From Linnemannia elongata (lineage: Eukaryota > Mortierellomycota > Mortierellomycetes > Mortierellales > Mortierellaceae): DNA of 64,000 bases. The first letter of the stretch is position 1. Each line of letters opens with the position of its first letter. The notes under the pieces are model-generated. The model made no database searches and was not told where the DNA came from. It saw nothing but the letters and a program-made list of their open reading frames with translations. Shown one piece after another: positions 35,440 through 47,819 of this stretch. The translations under genes were made by a program, and so were the position numbers. The DNA lies in NCBI GenBank assembly GCA_036320915.1, contig JAXBDG010000006.1:806001-870000 (forward strand), in the 5' to 3' direction.

Positions 35440-38400
35440 TCATTTGTGCTTCTTCTTGAGGGACGAAGCCGCAGAGGAAGGAGGCGCATTGGGACGAGGG
35501 GGTAAAGGGATCGGTTTATGGGGTAACGGGATCGGCGGCCGGTTGAAGCTCTTGGATTTCGACGAGAGGGGCGTGCTCGCCGAGGAACCGGACAGGACAG
35601 ACTGTTTGGCTGCTCCTGTTGCTGCTGCTGGGCTCGATAGTGAAGGCGAGGACTTTGTCACTGGCGAGGAGTTGGCACTCGGAGCTGTAGAGGCTGGTTG
35701 TACTCCCGTTGTAGTTCCCGTTGCTGTTGGCGTAGTAGCAGAAGTGGACTCGGAAGTGGGCGGTGGGGGTGGGGGTGATGACGGTGGAGGGGGAGGGGGA
35801 GGAGGGACAGGATCCGACGAGGCAACAGGCGACTCGGGTGGTGGTGGCGGTGGAGGAGTGGCTGGATTAGTTTCAGGCATGGAATTTGTCTCCTCAGCCA
35901 AAGTCTTCACAGGAACAGGCGATGACGCCTCTTTCGTCAATTCTGGCTCTGCTACCTCTGCTGATGTGGACAATTTTGAGGGCGAGGTGGAGGCAACAGT
36001 TGCTGAAGACGCCATTGGGGAAGTCATAGTTGAACGCTCTGTCGTCAGATCGGGTGAAGTTGCTGCCATCGAGAGCTCAGACACAGATCCAGCGGTCGAA
36101 AGCGACCCGGTTGACGACAGTGATCCCGTAGAAGAGTTCGTGTCTGAAGATTTGAGTGCTTGGTCCATTTTGGCTGCTCCTGTATGACTCTCCGACTTGG
36201 GCGAGTTTTTAGACAGAGCAGTATCGGGCGACGCCAGTGAGGTAGCAGATTTGGGGGTCGTAGCGGTCGGGGTAACATGACGCGAGGGCGATCCCGCAAT
36301 CGTTGACTGAGACGTGGAAATCACTGGTTTTGGAGGGACGGTTGGGCTGGAAGCAGAAGAGGGTGAGGTCGATCCTGCAGCCTTGGAAATTGACGTGAGA
36401 GACTGAGATCTCGATCCTGCCAGACTTCCTCGAGGGGGCGGAGGGAGAGGGTGTTGCAGATGAGGAGGGGGCGGAAGTGGATGGTGGAAGTGCGAGTGTC
36501 CTGAGCGCGAGTCGTGACGATCCAGCGAGGGTCGCTCGCGCGTGACACTATTTTGGCGAGAGGTCGTGTTAGGCGTTGTTGGTGATCCAACAGAGGAAAT
36601 GGTGGGCAGACTAGGCGAAGAGGCAGAGGCAGCAGTGCTTGCGCTGGCTCCAGTTGCAGTGGTGGTTGTTGAGGACGAATTGCGAGAATGACTGGTTCTT
36701 CTGTGAAGTGATAGAGGAGCTGGTTTGGGTGGCAGTGGGACAATGTTGGGTCGAGGTGGCAGCGGCAAGGGTTGATGTCCTGTCCTTTTCGACTGTGATG
36801 AATGGTGCTCTGGATTCCTGCGCTCTGCCGTCTCGGACTCTCGTCTACGATGTGATCCAGTTCCTGAAGGTGCAGGGGAATTGGTCTGTGATGAAGGTGC
36901 TGATGACGACACTGGACTTGACCGCGATGCCAGAGGGTTGGTGCTTGCTGCTGGTGATTTGAGGTTCGCGTCGGTTGTCGAGTCTTCCCTGTCACCCTTG
37001 GATGACACTGGCCCTACAGTAGGATCAGAGTTGTCCTTTGTTGATTCGTTTGCCACAGATGGCTCTTTCTTTTCATCGACTGCCATAGACGTCGAATCTT
37101 CGTCAATGCCATTCTGCTTTACTGCGGGTAGATCCTTCTCCCTCTTGTCGGCTTCGAAGTCCGGCTTGGGGTCGACATCCATAGCGGCATCAGATTCAAC
37201 TCCAGACATCACACCGATACTTTCGAGAGAGTCATTGCCATTGAGCGTCGAATGTTCCTGTTCCTGTGATTTCGAGTCGCTCTCCGCATTGTTTCTGGTA
37301 TCCCTTAAAGTCTTCTTGGCTAGCTTCTTCGCCCGGTTTCCTGCCTTGGCTCTAGAATTCGCATCTGACTCGCCCTCAGAACTCGAAGGAGGACTTGACA
37401 AAGAAGAGTTGGAATCCACACTCTGTCGCCGGTTGCGCTTCCTGGGAACAACCTTTCGGCTCGACCCCTCCCTGCTCCCGCTCCCGGAACTTGATTTTCT
37501 TGGAAGACCTGCAGAAAGATCCGGTGATGCCACCGTAGAACTCGCTTCGCGTTTGACAGCAGGTGCGGCAGTATCCTGGATGGGCTTAGGATCCTTTGGT
37601 TTTGACTGGGGTCGTGGTGGGAGTTCCAATGACAGCTCTTTTTTGACAGTAGTGAGATGTTTACTATGCTTTTCGGTCGATCCGTGTGTATCGCTCCTCC
37701 TGGGTGACGAATGCAACGCCTCGGATTTCGAGGAGGTGTCAAGTGCTGTTGAATCCTTTGACTTTCGTGAGCTCTTGTGATCTTTTCCTTTGTCCTGCTC
37801 CGCAGACGCCTCTTTTTCTAAACGTCAATTGGAATACGAATGTTTGGATCAACAACGTTGTCAATTTTGTAACGGCAGCGACATATATCCATTGGCCTTG
37901 ATATGACTGAAGTTGATACCTGGTGGCGTCTGCTCCTTGACGATAGTCATGAGAGTCCCCTCGATTTTGTTCAGGTACTGGGCAGGCTGCAATAATGAAT
38001 CGACAAACTGTTGGACATCCTTGTATTCTGCGGACCTATTTTGTGTCGATTGGTAGTGCATGCAAGTCGTTAATAAATCTGTTGCCGGTCTCTGCTTCGC
38101 CAATTGATTGGTGGGAGGAATTGATGCTTTGATAATGTGAAAACAGTGTGAGAAACTAGTTGAGGAGGACGAGTGCGAGTGGGGGTGCTGTTTACTTTGT
38201 GATGCGCTCAACCATGAGCTGATGGAATTCGGGTTTCTCGCGTTGGAGTAGAGTTGGGTCGTCATCGATGCATTTCTGGAGAATGTCGGTGAGTTGTGAA
38301 GCGAACTGTTGGCCTACAGACTGAAAAAAAGGTTGAGGAGGTATACAGAGTGGGCGAGAGGGTGAGTGAGCGAGACAGTGAGTCAGAGAGGGAGGAGAGA

Positions 38401-38534
38401 AAGGTGAAAGGGCAGGGCAGTTGAGTGTGACGTACGCTGTTCTGGAAGTCGGTGAGGAGGCTTTTGCGAGTCGAGTCAAAGTGACCACGACGCTTGAAGA
38501 GGGCGGCCAGTTCCTCGGGTGTGATGGAGGCCAT
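35440..38534 (-). CDS. COMPASS Shg1-domain protein with long disordered tail
   Basis: Four exons on the minus strand, 38534-38436, 38320-38196, 38035-37920 and 37817-35440, give 905 residues. Residues ~1-110 form the Shg1/BOD1-type helical domain: PEELAALFKRRGHFDSTRK, LLTDFQ, PTLLQREK. Shg1 is a subunit of the Set1/COMPASS histone H3 Lys4 methyltransferase in fungi; BOD1 is its animal relative. The remaining ~790 residues are predicted disordered: Lys/Ser-rich, with KRNRRQS- and KKLAKK-type basic clusters (nuclear signals), then Ser/Pro/Thr-rich with polyproline runs and a final RPPIPLPHKPIPLPPRP stretch that could bind SH3 or WW domains. Yeast Shg1 is under 150 residues, so the tail is unusual. 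The large plus-strand frame at 36881-37780 is an antisense shadow. Confidence 0.85.
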
Positions 38535-39127
38535 GGGTGTACTCTTAGCTGGTATGGTCGTTACGCAGTGGTCGTTATCAGGTCGTTGTTGCTGCTGTGT
38601 CTTTACGCGAAAAAAAAAATGTCGCTATTTCCTTGCTGATGCTGATTGTTGAGGTGTTGCAGGTGTTCGTTAAAGGAGCGGATGTATGCCGTTGAGTGTG
38701 AAAAAAAGCGTAATATGCCAGAATTGTGTATGGGCGTTGCAAGTGCTGGGTGAGGGAGTGGTTGTGGATGAGCGAAAAAGAGATGGAGAAGGAGGGAGAA
38801 ACACAAAACAACAAAACTCTAGGGACGGGGTCGCAAATTGAAAAAAAAGGGCGGCAGAAAGCCTCGAACACTCTCTAATTGATTATCGCTCATTACCCTC
38901 TCTAATTGACTGATGGTCTAGAAGGCAAAAAATAGAACAATCAAATGACAGTCTTCATCAAAGAATCAACGAGGGTGGCTGCTTCACTTAAAGCCAGAGG
39001 GAAGAAAAAGCGACAAAGAACAAAAAGATCACCCAAGATCAACTCATCCTTTTTGTTTCTTTCTTCTCTTTGTCCTTCTTTACACCAAACCGACCAACCA
39101 ACCAACAACACCACCTAAAGACAGACC
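38535..39127. other. Divergent promoter region between Shg1-domain and SR-protein genes
   Basis: About 590 bases shared by two divergent genes. It contains short A and T runs and, near 39,100, an ACCAACCAACC-type repeat in the SR leader. No gene is seen. Confidence 0.55.
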
Positions 39128-41429
39128 ATGCCACCTCGCGACAGACAAAACGACGCGATTTCGCTCTACGTCAGCGGATTCAAGGACACCACTCGGTAAA
39201 TTCTTACGACAGGAGACAGAATGAGTCCCACGACGGAGACTCTGACAGCATATGACGTTTTTGTCCGATTCACAACCAGGGTTCTCGCATCCTAACTGTC
39301 CTCTGCCTTCTCAATCACTTGCTATCACCTTGTAGTCCAAGTGACTTGGCGACTCTCTTTGAGCCCCATGGACGCATTGCCGATGGTAAGTTGCACTTCC
39401 ATGGTTAGCTGTCGCGTTATGTCGAACGTTCTGTACTGTTGTGTATTAACTTTACCTGAAAAAAACTAACAATGGTTACGCCACCACCTTGATGATATCA
39501 CGTTGTTCACTTTCTCTAGTCTACATCCCCAAAGGTAAAGCAGAGAATATCTTGACGCCTTTCTCTTCGGCAATACACTGAATTGCAACAGTAACAAATG
39601 GATTGGGAACTCTGTTTGCGACGTTTTACGGCTTGTTCAAATAGGCAAACCACATGGGGGGGCCTTCCACACAACGCAAGAGGGAAAAAATAAGGAGTCA
39701 TCGAGGAGAGCTGGACATTTTCCCATTGCCAAATTGCTCACATATATTTCTCCCTTTTTTTATATTCCTTTGTCCTTTGCACCTGGCTATTTTAGATTAC
39801 TACTCTGGACTCCCCCGAGGATTCGCCTACATCCAGTACGGTTTGTTTCTTCAGTTCAATCGAATATTCCGTAAAGAAAGAAGCATTGTACAGGACAAAG
39901 ACGCAAAGAGGGATGAAGTACCGGGCAGGCAGGCATTCAAAGCACATGGACATTTCATACAACAGGACTCTACATGGATATAACTAAAACGCGATAAAGC
40001 AAAAAAAGAGGGGCGAGTGGAAAGAGACGACGTAGTTTCCAACACTAGATGATGATGTGTTGCCAACCGCTGTTCTTCTCCATTCCTTTATTCAACACAT
40101 ACCCGGTCTTTATCGTCTTTTTACAACAAGACTCCACAAGTCAAGACAAGATTGACATTCAGGGTGACGGCAAGATTATATCACAAGAACGTTCAACATG
40201 GGAAAAGAACGACCTCGACAAGAATGCATGCAAGGCAGAGACACGGCGATCGACAAGGCCACCCCCATCCATTGTGCTTTTGGCAACCCGTTGGCAGTCC
40301 GTACAGCTATACACACCTCCGCCCTTTCCTGGATGAACACGGACCTCAAGCGGAGATGGATCCTCCTCCACCACCATCCCCTGGGACCTTACATTTGCAC
40401 AAGAGATGACGATTCGCTCAAGACACTTGTTTTCAAGACCTAACACTCCGTCCCTTACACTCTTATTTCACCGTGCCGTACATCTGCCCTTGGATCCTGG
40501 TTTCTGCCTGTGCCCTCAGGTACCATGATGAAGAGGATGCCCGCCGCGTCTTTGAGTCTGGCGAGCAGTTCATCCTCGATGGACGCAAGCTCGCACTCCA
40601 GTACGCCCAGGGACGCCGCAAGAGTACGTAGGATCATGATAACAATGTAGGCGTATTGAGCCGATTGGTCGCTATGCTTTTTAGAACCGATATCTAACCG
40701 CAATCTTCTGTTTTGTCATTATTATCTGTTTAGGCCCTAACCAGATGAGAGGGTGCGTAAGAGATGTTTTCATGAATCGCTTCAGGAATCGGATTGTTAT
40801 GTGTGTACTGGAATCGAGAATGAAGATTTAACATGTCATTCACGTGCTTTTATAGAAACGGTGGACGAGGAGGCGGAGGAGGTGGAGGAGATCGTCGCCG
40901 CTCCCGATCTGCTGACCGCCACTACCGCCCAAGGTACAGCCCCTTGACACATTGTTTGCATACGTATTCCTGGGTGTGGATAATGGAGTCTGACCTAGCT
41001 TTATATTTTTTGTGATGAACTAATAGTTCCCGCCGTTACTCGCGTTCGCGATCTCCCTCCAGAGATCGCCGTGATCGCCGCCGTGATAGCCGCAGCCCCA
41101 GACGTCGTCGTTCGTACAGCCGATCCCGCTCAAGATCCCCCCGATCCCGATCCCGCTCTCGCTCTCGCTCCTCTCGCCGCCGCTCACCTTCTCCCCGTGG
41201 ACGTGGCAACCGCCGATCGCCCTCGCCCAGACGCCGTTCGCCTTCTCCTCGCCGCCGTTCCCCCTCGCCTAGACGTCGCTCTCCCTCTCCTCGTGATCGC
41301 TCTCCTCCAAGGGGTGGCAGTCCTGGAGACCGCCGACCTTCGTTGAAGAACGATGGCCCATTTGATGGCAGCAATGGCGCTCATCCCGAGCACGGCCGCA
41401 TGGACATTGATATCAAGAATGACTACTAA
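39128..41429 (+). CDS. SR splicing factor, RRM plus RS domain (SRSF10-like)
   Basis: Exons read at 39128-39195, 39336-39385, 39520-39534 (15 bases), 39796-39840, 40520-40623, 40734-40752 (19 bases), 40856-40933 and 41027-41429; about 260 residues. The RRM has RNP2 ISLYVSGF and RNP1 LPRGFAYIQY, preceded by GRIADVYIPKDYYSG, and ends RKLALQYAQGRRK(S/T)PNQM, the pattern of SRSF10/SRSF12-like SR proteins. A Gly-rich hinge and an RS domain with repeated RRRSPSPR units follow. It should act in the nucleus in splice-site choice. The join between 39840 (phase 1) and 40520 (phase 2) does not keep frame, so either a small exon inside that 679-base gap or another donor has been missed. All other joins fit. 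Confidence 0.85.
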
Positions 41430-41700
41430 GTCTCACTCTTGTCTCCCGTCCCCTTTTGTTTGCCCCGTTTTTTTTTTTTTGCTTTTCTTTTCATTGCTTT
41501 ATCCTTTTTTGTCTTTTTTTTCATTCAAGTCACAGATTGTTGCTGTGGAGTACGAACTTTATGTTCTTTTTCTCCAATTGCATCGAAATAAAGAATCGCT
41601 TTCCTGACGCGTCGTGATGGCAATGGCGTGCTATGGCATGAATGTGAATTTGGGTGTGAAGTGCGAGAATTGATCGTTGCGTCGATTATTATGTGGTGGT

Positions 41701-41770
41701 AGTTGATGGCGGTTGACGGCAGTTGAGGGCAGTTGAGGGCAGTTGAGGGCAGTTGAGGGCAGTTGAGAGC
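41701..41770. repeat. 10-base tandem repeat (AGTTGAGGGC)
   Basis: Seven tandem decamers: four perfect AGTTGAGGGC units (41721-41760) flanked by diverged units (AGTTGATGGC, GGTTGACGGC, AGTTGAGAGC). It lies about 270 bases after the SR-protein stop. A small minisatellite with no visible function. Confidence 0.9.
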
Positions 41771-44700
41771 TGAGCTAGACCGTTGACCCTCACCCACTCC
41801 CAAAAAAAAAAGTTTGAATCGCCATAAGACGGTATTTTCTTATCAGGGCATGGAAGAGCGCTTTTCTCTCTTCTCTTCTCACGCACATGCCTTAGCGTCC
41901 ACAGAAACACAGAGACACCAACGAGCACAAATAAGAAATGCATGCGAGTAACCATTGAACAGAAAAGAGAGGTTATCGTCGGGGCCACGAGCTGTAGTAC
42001 ACACTGATGAATATGTCGGCTTGAACAAAACCTTAAGGACGGAAGGAACATATAATCGTGAGGTGAGAAAGTTCAACGAACGAAAAGCGATATCGGCGCT
42101 CGACTATTTTTAGGTATTTGAAGCTATATATGAAAGTCATTCTGGGATCACTATTTGAGTCGAAGACGACCAACAGGAAATACGAAAGACATTCAGAAGA
42201 CGTTATTTATTGTCCACACCGTATCCTGCAATATGCCCTTTTTTGACCACAGCCACCATAAATTAAGACGAGGGAGTGGTAGCGACAATTACCCTTCAAA
42301 TGCCAAACAAAGTGGCAGTTTACACATTTTTTCACTCTACCATCCGGGTCTACTGGACAGGCAGAAAAGTTGATACTCTTGAGGGTTTGTGTAGAAATGA
42401 ACGAGTAAGTGAAGAAGGCACAACAATGAACCGCTCAACATAAATGGGGCTTCTTTGACAAAAAAAAAAAAAAAAAAAAAGGCAGTACTTTTACTAATAT
42501 ATGCGTCAATAACGCAACCAGATAAAGCTCTTTCAGGATCGCTGATCAGCTTTGTGAACCAAAAAAAAAAAGCAGGACGGATCTGATATCGTCGGCTTTG
42601 GGACCATTTTCACGGCAGTTGGAGCAAGCCAAGGCCAAAAAGGAAGCTGCCAAGGCCAAGGTTAAGAAGAAAGGAAAGAAAAATCGTTCAAGTGGACACA
42701 GCTGCGGGCAATTCCTGAAGCGATCGTTGTTGTTCTGGATGATATTGGTGTGACCGGGATTGTGAGTGGCATCTTAAGAGTATTGAAGACACAAATAATA
42801 AGATAATAGATAAGGTTGGACGTACATGTGTATGAAAAATATGAAAAATGTATCCACAGGAGTTCGAATCCTCAGACGCTCGCATCCATTTCCATCGCGT
42901 CGTTCTCAAAACAACATAGGAAGAAATGTGGACGCGGTCATCAAAGAAAATGGTATGAAATGAAAAGATCGTACAATTGACGATCCTTGGCTCTGTATAT
43001 CTCAAGAGAGGTGACTGAGAGAGACTTTGAAGGTTTGAAGGGGGAAAAATTAGAATCCTCAATAATTTAATCGTTTGAGAAAATGAACAATGGCTCAGAC
43101 TCATGTCCAAATGAAGGCCAGATATGGCTACCTTCAATCGCAAACGATACATGAAAAGAGCGGCATCAGAAGCAAGAGTATTCCTCTTCCTCCATTTAAA
43201 AGTATGATATGACAGTGATCACGAATATCTTATTAGATCGCCGTGTGTGTTAGTTATAGATTGCGCATTGAAAGCAAAATATATCAGTAATTGTCATTAT
43301 CCTCTTGATCTCCAATTCTTACCCTCATCCTCCTCCTTCATCGAAAACAAAAAAGATAAGAAACTATGACTCTTTTATCCGTCTTGCTGAAGAGAGATTA
43401 GAGAAAATCAACACTCCAACTGGGATCGCACCGACCATCTTCATAAGAAGAATGCAATAAAGGATATGAAAGAATATCAGTAATCCTTCTCGCAGAAGAA
43501 ATGAAAAGATGAGTATGCAGCAAGATTGTTTAGGCTGTTACACAGGATTGGAAACTGATCGGGCGAAATTGTTTTGGTCTGGATGCGGAGACGAACTGCT
43601 GACTTTGGTATTACCCGACATTGAGGGATCAGGCGGCCAGACATCAATGGACCTTCTTTTCACCTCAAATGAATGGAACCTGCTGTCCGAGGATCTCACG
43701 GGCCAAGTTACTCGCACCTCTTTCTCTAATTTTCCCGGCATTCATGGATACGCCGCATTCCTCCTATCATCCAGGAGCAGATCTGGGGACCATCGGAGCC
43801 AAAAACAGTTAACAGCTTAATCAATTGCAATGCTCATACTCAAAACCAAAATGACTTCCATTAGCTCTAGATCACAAAAGTCATCTGTCAGGGGCCCTTG
43901 GTACTACTGACGCCGTCTAAAACCGCTGCTATTTTTGAAGGAAGCTGCATCTACTATCAACGCCTGGATGAAGGCGCTAGTATCAGTGAGCTTTGCAAGA
44001 AGCTCTTGGGTCAGTACACCCCTCATATTCTTTTTCTTTGGCGATCTTGAAATGTCTGAATGAAAAAAAGTGAAATCATAACAATCCCCTATCATGCATC
44101 TTGTTGAGAGAAGAAATGACCAAAAGTTGCATATCACATAGAAACCAGCTCTTTATCACTTGTGTAAGAAAGTGGATAAAAGGAGAAACGAAAAGCCGCT
44201 TGTTTATTGAAGAAATGGGCGAGCCTAAAACCGACAACTCCATCCTCCCCTGGGAAAAATTTGAAAAATGTAGGTGCTGAATTGGTTGGGAACGCTAGAT
44301 CCCTACTCTGTTCCCCATTTAATGTAGCAGGAGGAAAGAAAAGAGAAAAAGACAGCTGAAAACATCCGTCAGCTAGAAAAAAAATATTAATGATCAAAGG
44401 GGTTCTCTATTAGACGGAAAAAAAGAGAGGAGTCGTCTTGATTGCTAGAGGGGAATCTATCTTAATGTTCGTATGTGATTTGACGCGAAAAGGAACGCAT
44501 CAACAACAGCAACATTTTCTTGCATGACTTGCTGTCAACCCGATGCTTACACAAGACCTTGCGTGTCTGTTGCCCGGCGCGTCCTCTCCTTTTTACGAGC
44601 GATAAAAGCGAACTGACAACGCGTCGGGCCAAATTCCAGATGAGCGGCGCAGTAGTAACAAGAATCACAAGCTCGCGCGTTAAATGTGACTGAGGAAAAG

Positions 44701-46972
44701 GGAATCATCAGCACCAATTCGCGGTCTTTAGGATGCAACAGAGACGTGAATTTGCCTCCTACTCTGTGCATGCAAACCTTCATGGTATTTCCCACGTCCC
44801 ACAAGAACACCCTTTTAATTTTTTGCCGCCCTTCAACTTTGTGAGCCTCACTTTGCGATGAACACATGCGCACCCTGTGCGCTATGCTTCGCCTAGACGA
44901 CCCACTTATCTTTGACCATCCACTTGATGATGTACTTTGTACCTTGTATCTGACCGTCCTATCGTAATATTGTGCGTCCATTTGATAATCAAGGTCAACG
45001 GTATATGAATGTGAGTTATACCTGATGACTCTGTGTTAACCGATGCATGGACCTCTTCCTTTCGTCCTTGTGATTTGAGATGAAAGAATAATCACTGACT
45101 GAGCGCAATGCTCATTCGCGCTGGTAATATCACCTTGACACAAACCAGTTGCCCTATGCAGGAAGAGCACGTCCCCAGGAGAGTCATGATCCCAAGGAGA
45201 CGGCGAATTGACATGTAGTTCAACATATCTCAACGCGTGGCAAAAAGGCAAGAACGAGCATTTGCATGAAAGAAAGCACGTTTATCTCTGGTTGAATTCC
45301 TGCGTCCGGTCTGCCATATTTTGCCACCTGATCTTGCGATGACTATTTAACGCATAACAGCGGAGTGTTCGCTTTGATTCTCCCTTGTATCTCTCCCACA
45401 CTGTGCCCCAAATTACCCCATCCTTTTGCCTCCTCCCTTCATTTTTTTATGCAACAATCGTCAATGTGAATTGCATTATGCCTACTCTTTGTACTTCCTC
45501 CGGTCATGTCACGGAACGTGGTTGTGATGCTCCCATCCTCCCCAGTTTTGCTTGTTCTGTCATGAAAAACGAACGCCCGGAAAGAAGTAGAACAGACAAA
45601 TAAAAAGCGGGAGCGAGATGGGAATCTCCCTTTTGCTTGCTTGAATGAAATCGTTGCTTTGTGATGATGTCGTTGGTTTTTCGGGTTGGGGTTAGATGTT
45701 TTTATAGCTTCTGTTTGTGTCTGTTTGGGGAAGGGAATGATAGTTTTGCATGAATAGACGAGACGGTGCCAAGGTTTGCCTTGTGTTTGTGTCTATGTCT
45801 CTCTCCCTGACTGTAAGAGAGTGTGTTGCATCTCCCCTATTTTATGCCCGCCAGTTCCAAGCGGAATAATAATAATAAACAAATAAAAGGCAACACGCCA
45901 AACACAACAACAACTAGGCGCCAATCCGAGTTCCCATATCAACGATGTTTTGCCCCCGTTTTGTACCGTGTTCATTTTGCAGCGTGTTCGTTCCTGCACC
46001 AACTCAATTATTGAATAAGGAACGAGGACCAGATGAGTGAAGAGAAGTGGAGATGGGGTGGAGCGAGGGGCGTCGCCTGTTTTTGTCTTGCATTGATGGT
46101 GCTCCTTTCTTATTCCAATTCTCATATTGCTTCCCGTTGTTTGTTCCATGGTCTCAACCGATACAGATGAGTGGTTGCGGGGATTTTTTGTTGCTTGTTG
46201 TCATTAAGAAAGGAAGGCTATGCTCAGCTTTCATCCGAGAACGAACATATTTGATTCAGTCAAGCAAGCACAGGCCAATTGAACCACCTGAGGGGTGAGG
46301 TATGGACACAGACGGAACGGAGTGACAGAGATGACAGAGGAGACAGAAAAATGGAGAAGAGGAGGTTTGTGTAGGACAGAAGGAGAATGAGGAGAGAGGA
46401 AGAAAGGAGAAGAGAGAGAGGGAGAGAGAGAGGGGGGGGGAGGAGGTGACCCACTCATCGCTAGACCTTCTTTGATCTTCATGCTGCTCGTTACCGGTAA
46501 GACGAGCGGCGCGTTCTCCGAGGAAGGGGAAGGGAGAATGGAAGGGATGGAGGAGAGGAAGCAAGGTGGCGAAGGGCTTTTTGGCGTGGCATCATATGTG
46601 TCGCCCATGCCAGGTTGACTCGGTGTGATAGCTGTTTGTTGTTACTGCCTCTTGAGATACATATTGTGTAAGAGACGTGAGATGGATAGCGGGACATCCG
46701 TCTCATCCGTCCTAGGTAGCATTGGTTGCCAATGGTCTCTTGAGGATGCTTTATCGCTTTGTTTACCCATAGTTGCCGTTGTCGTGATTGAATACACTCT
46801 TACTAATACTTGCTTCCTCTTTGTTTCCTTCTGTTTTCGTTTTCTTTTCCACTGACGACGTTCTTCGTCCTTGTTCGTGTGTATGTGCGTGTCTTACCTT
46901 CGTCTCTGTGTCCTTCCCTTTCGTCTCCTTCCTCCCTTTTCCCCTTTCTCTCCTTCCTTCTCTCTTTATCAT

Positions 46973-46992
46973 CCCCCCCCCCCCCCCCCCCC
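46973..46992. repeat. 20-base C tract
   Basis: An uninterrupted C run inside a C/T-only stretch upstream of the RasGEF gene. Such runs can form i-motif or G-quadruplex structures and are prone to length error in sequencing. Confidence 0.9.
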
Positions 46993-47091
46993 TTCTCATA
47001 CCCCTCCTTCCCTCTCTCCCCTCCTTTCCCTTCCTTTCCTACCCCCTCCTCACTCACCCCTCCCCCCATCTCCTTTCCTCTTGTTGTAGTT

Positions 47092-47108
47092 TGTGTGTGT
47101 GTGTGTGT
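47092..47108. repeat. (GT)n microsatellite
   Basis: About eight TG dinucleotides in a row within the C/T-rich stretch upstream of RasGEF. Confidence 0.85.
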
Positions 47109-47761
47109 TTTTTTTCTTCGTACAAGTTCTCTGTCTCCTCCTTTCCTTGTCCTTTATCCTTCTTTTGATCTTTCTTTCTTTTTCCCAAGGAAGATCCCTC
47201 TCCCACCCATTGCGCGTCTCTTTCTAACAATATATGTTTCCAGCAGCAGCCAGATAGCATCAATCATTCATTGTAAGTGAGAAGTGGTGCATTGTGAGAT
47301 CTTGACCGAGTGAAGACAGCGCCTCTTCTCTTCTCTTCTTCACCAAGTGCTTTATCTGTGGCTACGTTTGTTTACCCCTTCGTCGATGTAGGGAGGGAGA
47401 TGGAAGCGAAGGGCCTTTGCTGCGTTGTTCCCGTGTCATCATCGCCATTGTTATTGTTTTTCTTGGGCGCCTTTTGTTGTCTTTTCCAAAGGACCTTTTA
47501 TTTTTCTCTTGACGCCTTTTTATTGCTTCTTTCTTCTTGTTCTCCTTTCAACTCCACCCTCCCAAGTTGATCTCATTCCCTTTTCTTTCTTCGCGTTCAA
47601 GTTCATTCACATTCCCTCATTGCCAACCTTCGATCAACTACACTCACACACTCTCAAATAAAGTCGCGCCTTTACTCTCACTCACTCTCACCTCCTATTT
47701 TCGCTCACTTTCATCCCTCATTCGCTCATTCACCTACAACACAACGCGAGTTAATTCTGAA

Positions 47762-47764
<3 letters not shown>

Positions 47765-47817
<53 letters not shown>
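47765..47817. repeat. 53-base A tract
   Basis: The longest homopolymer in the window, inside the C/T-rich region upstream of the RasGEF gene. The true length may differ because of sequencing slippage. Confidence 0.9.

Positions 47818-47819
<2 letters not shown>

Noticed and set aside
36881..37780. 299-residue plus-strand frame
   Set aside because: Antisense shadow of the Ser-rich Shg1 tail; open because of biased codons.
41701..41770. CRISPR-like repeat array
   Set aside because: Ten-base tandem units with no spacers; an ordinary minisatellite in eukaryotic DNA.
42860..42873. GTTCGAATCC resembling a tRNA T-loop
   Set aside because: No matching acceptor, D or anticodon arms upstream on either strand.
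42688..43152. 154-residue minus-strand frame
   Set aside because: Overlaps the Lys-rich fragment and shows no protein-like pattern.
43509..43820. 103-residue frame in the gene-poor island
   Set aside because: No recognisable features and no supporting neighbours; cannot be told from chance.
44547..44981. 144-residue minus-strand frame
   Set aside because: No motif or intron evidence; lies in relic-like DNA.
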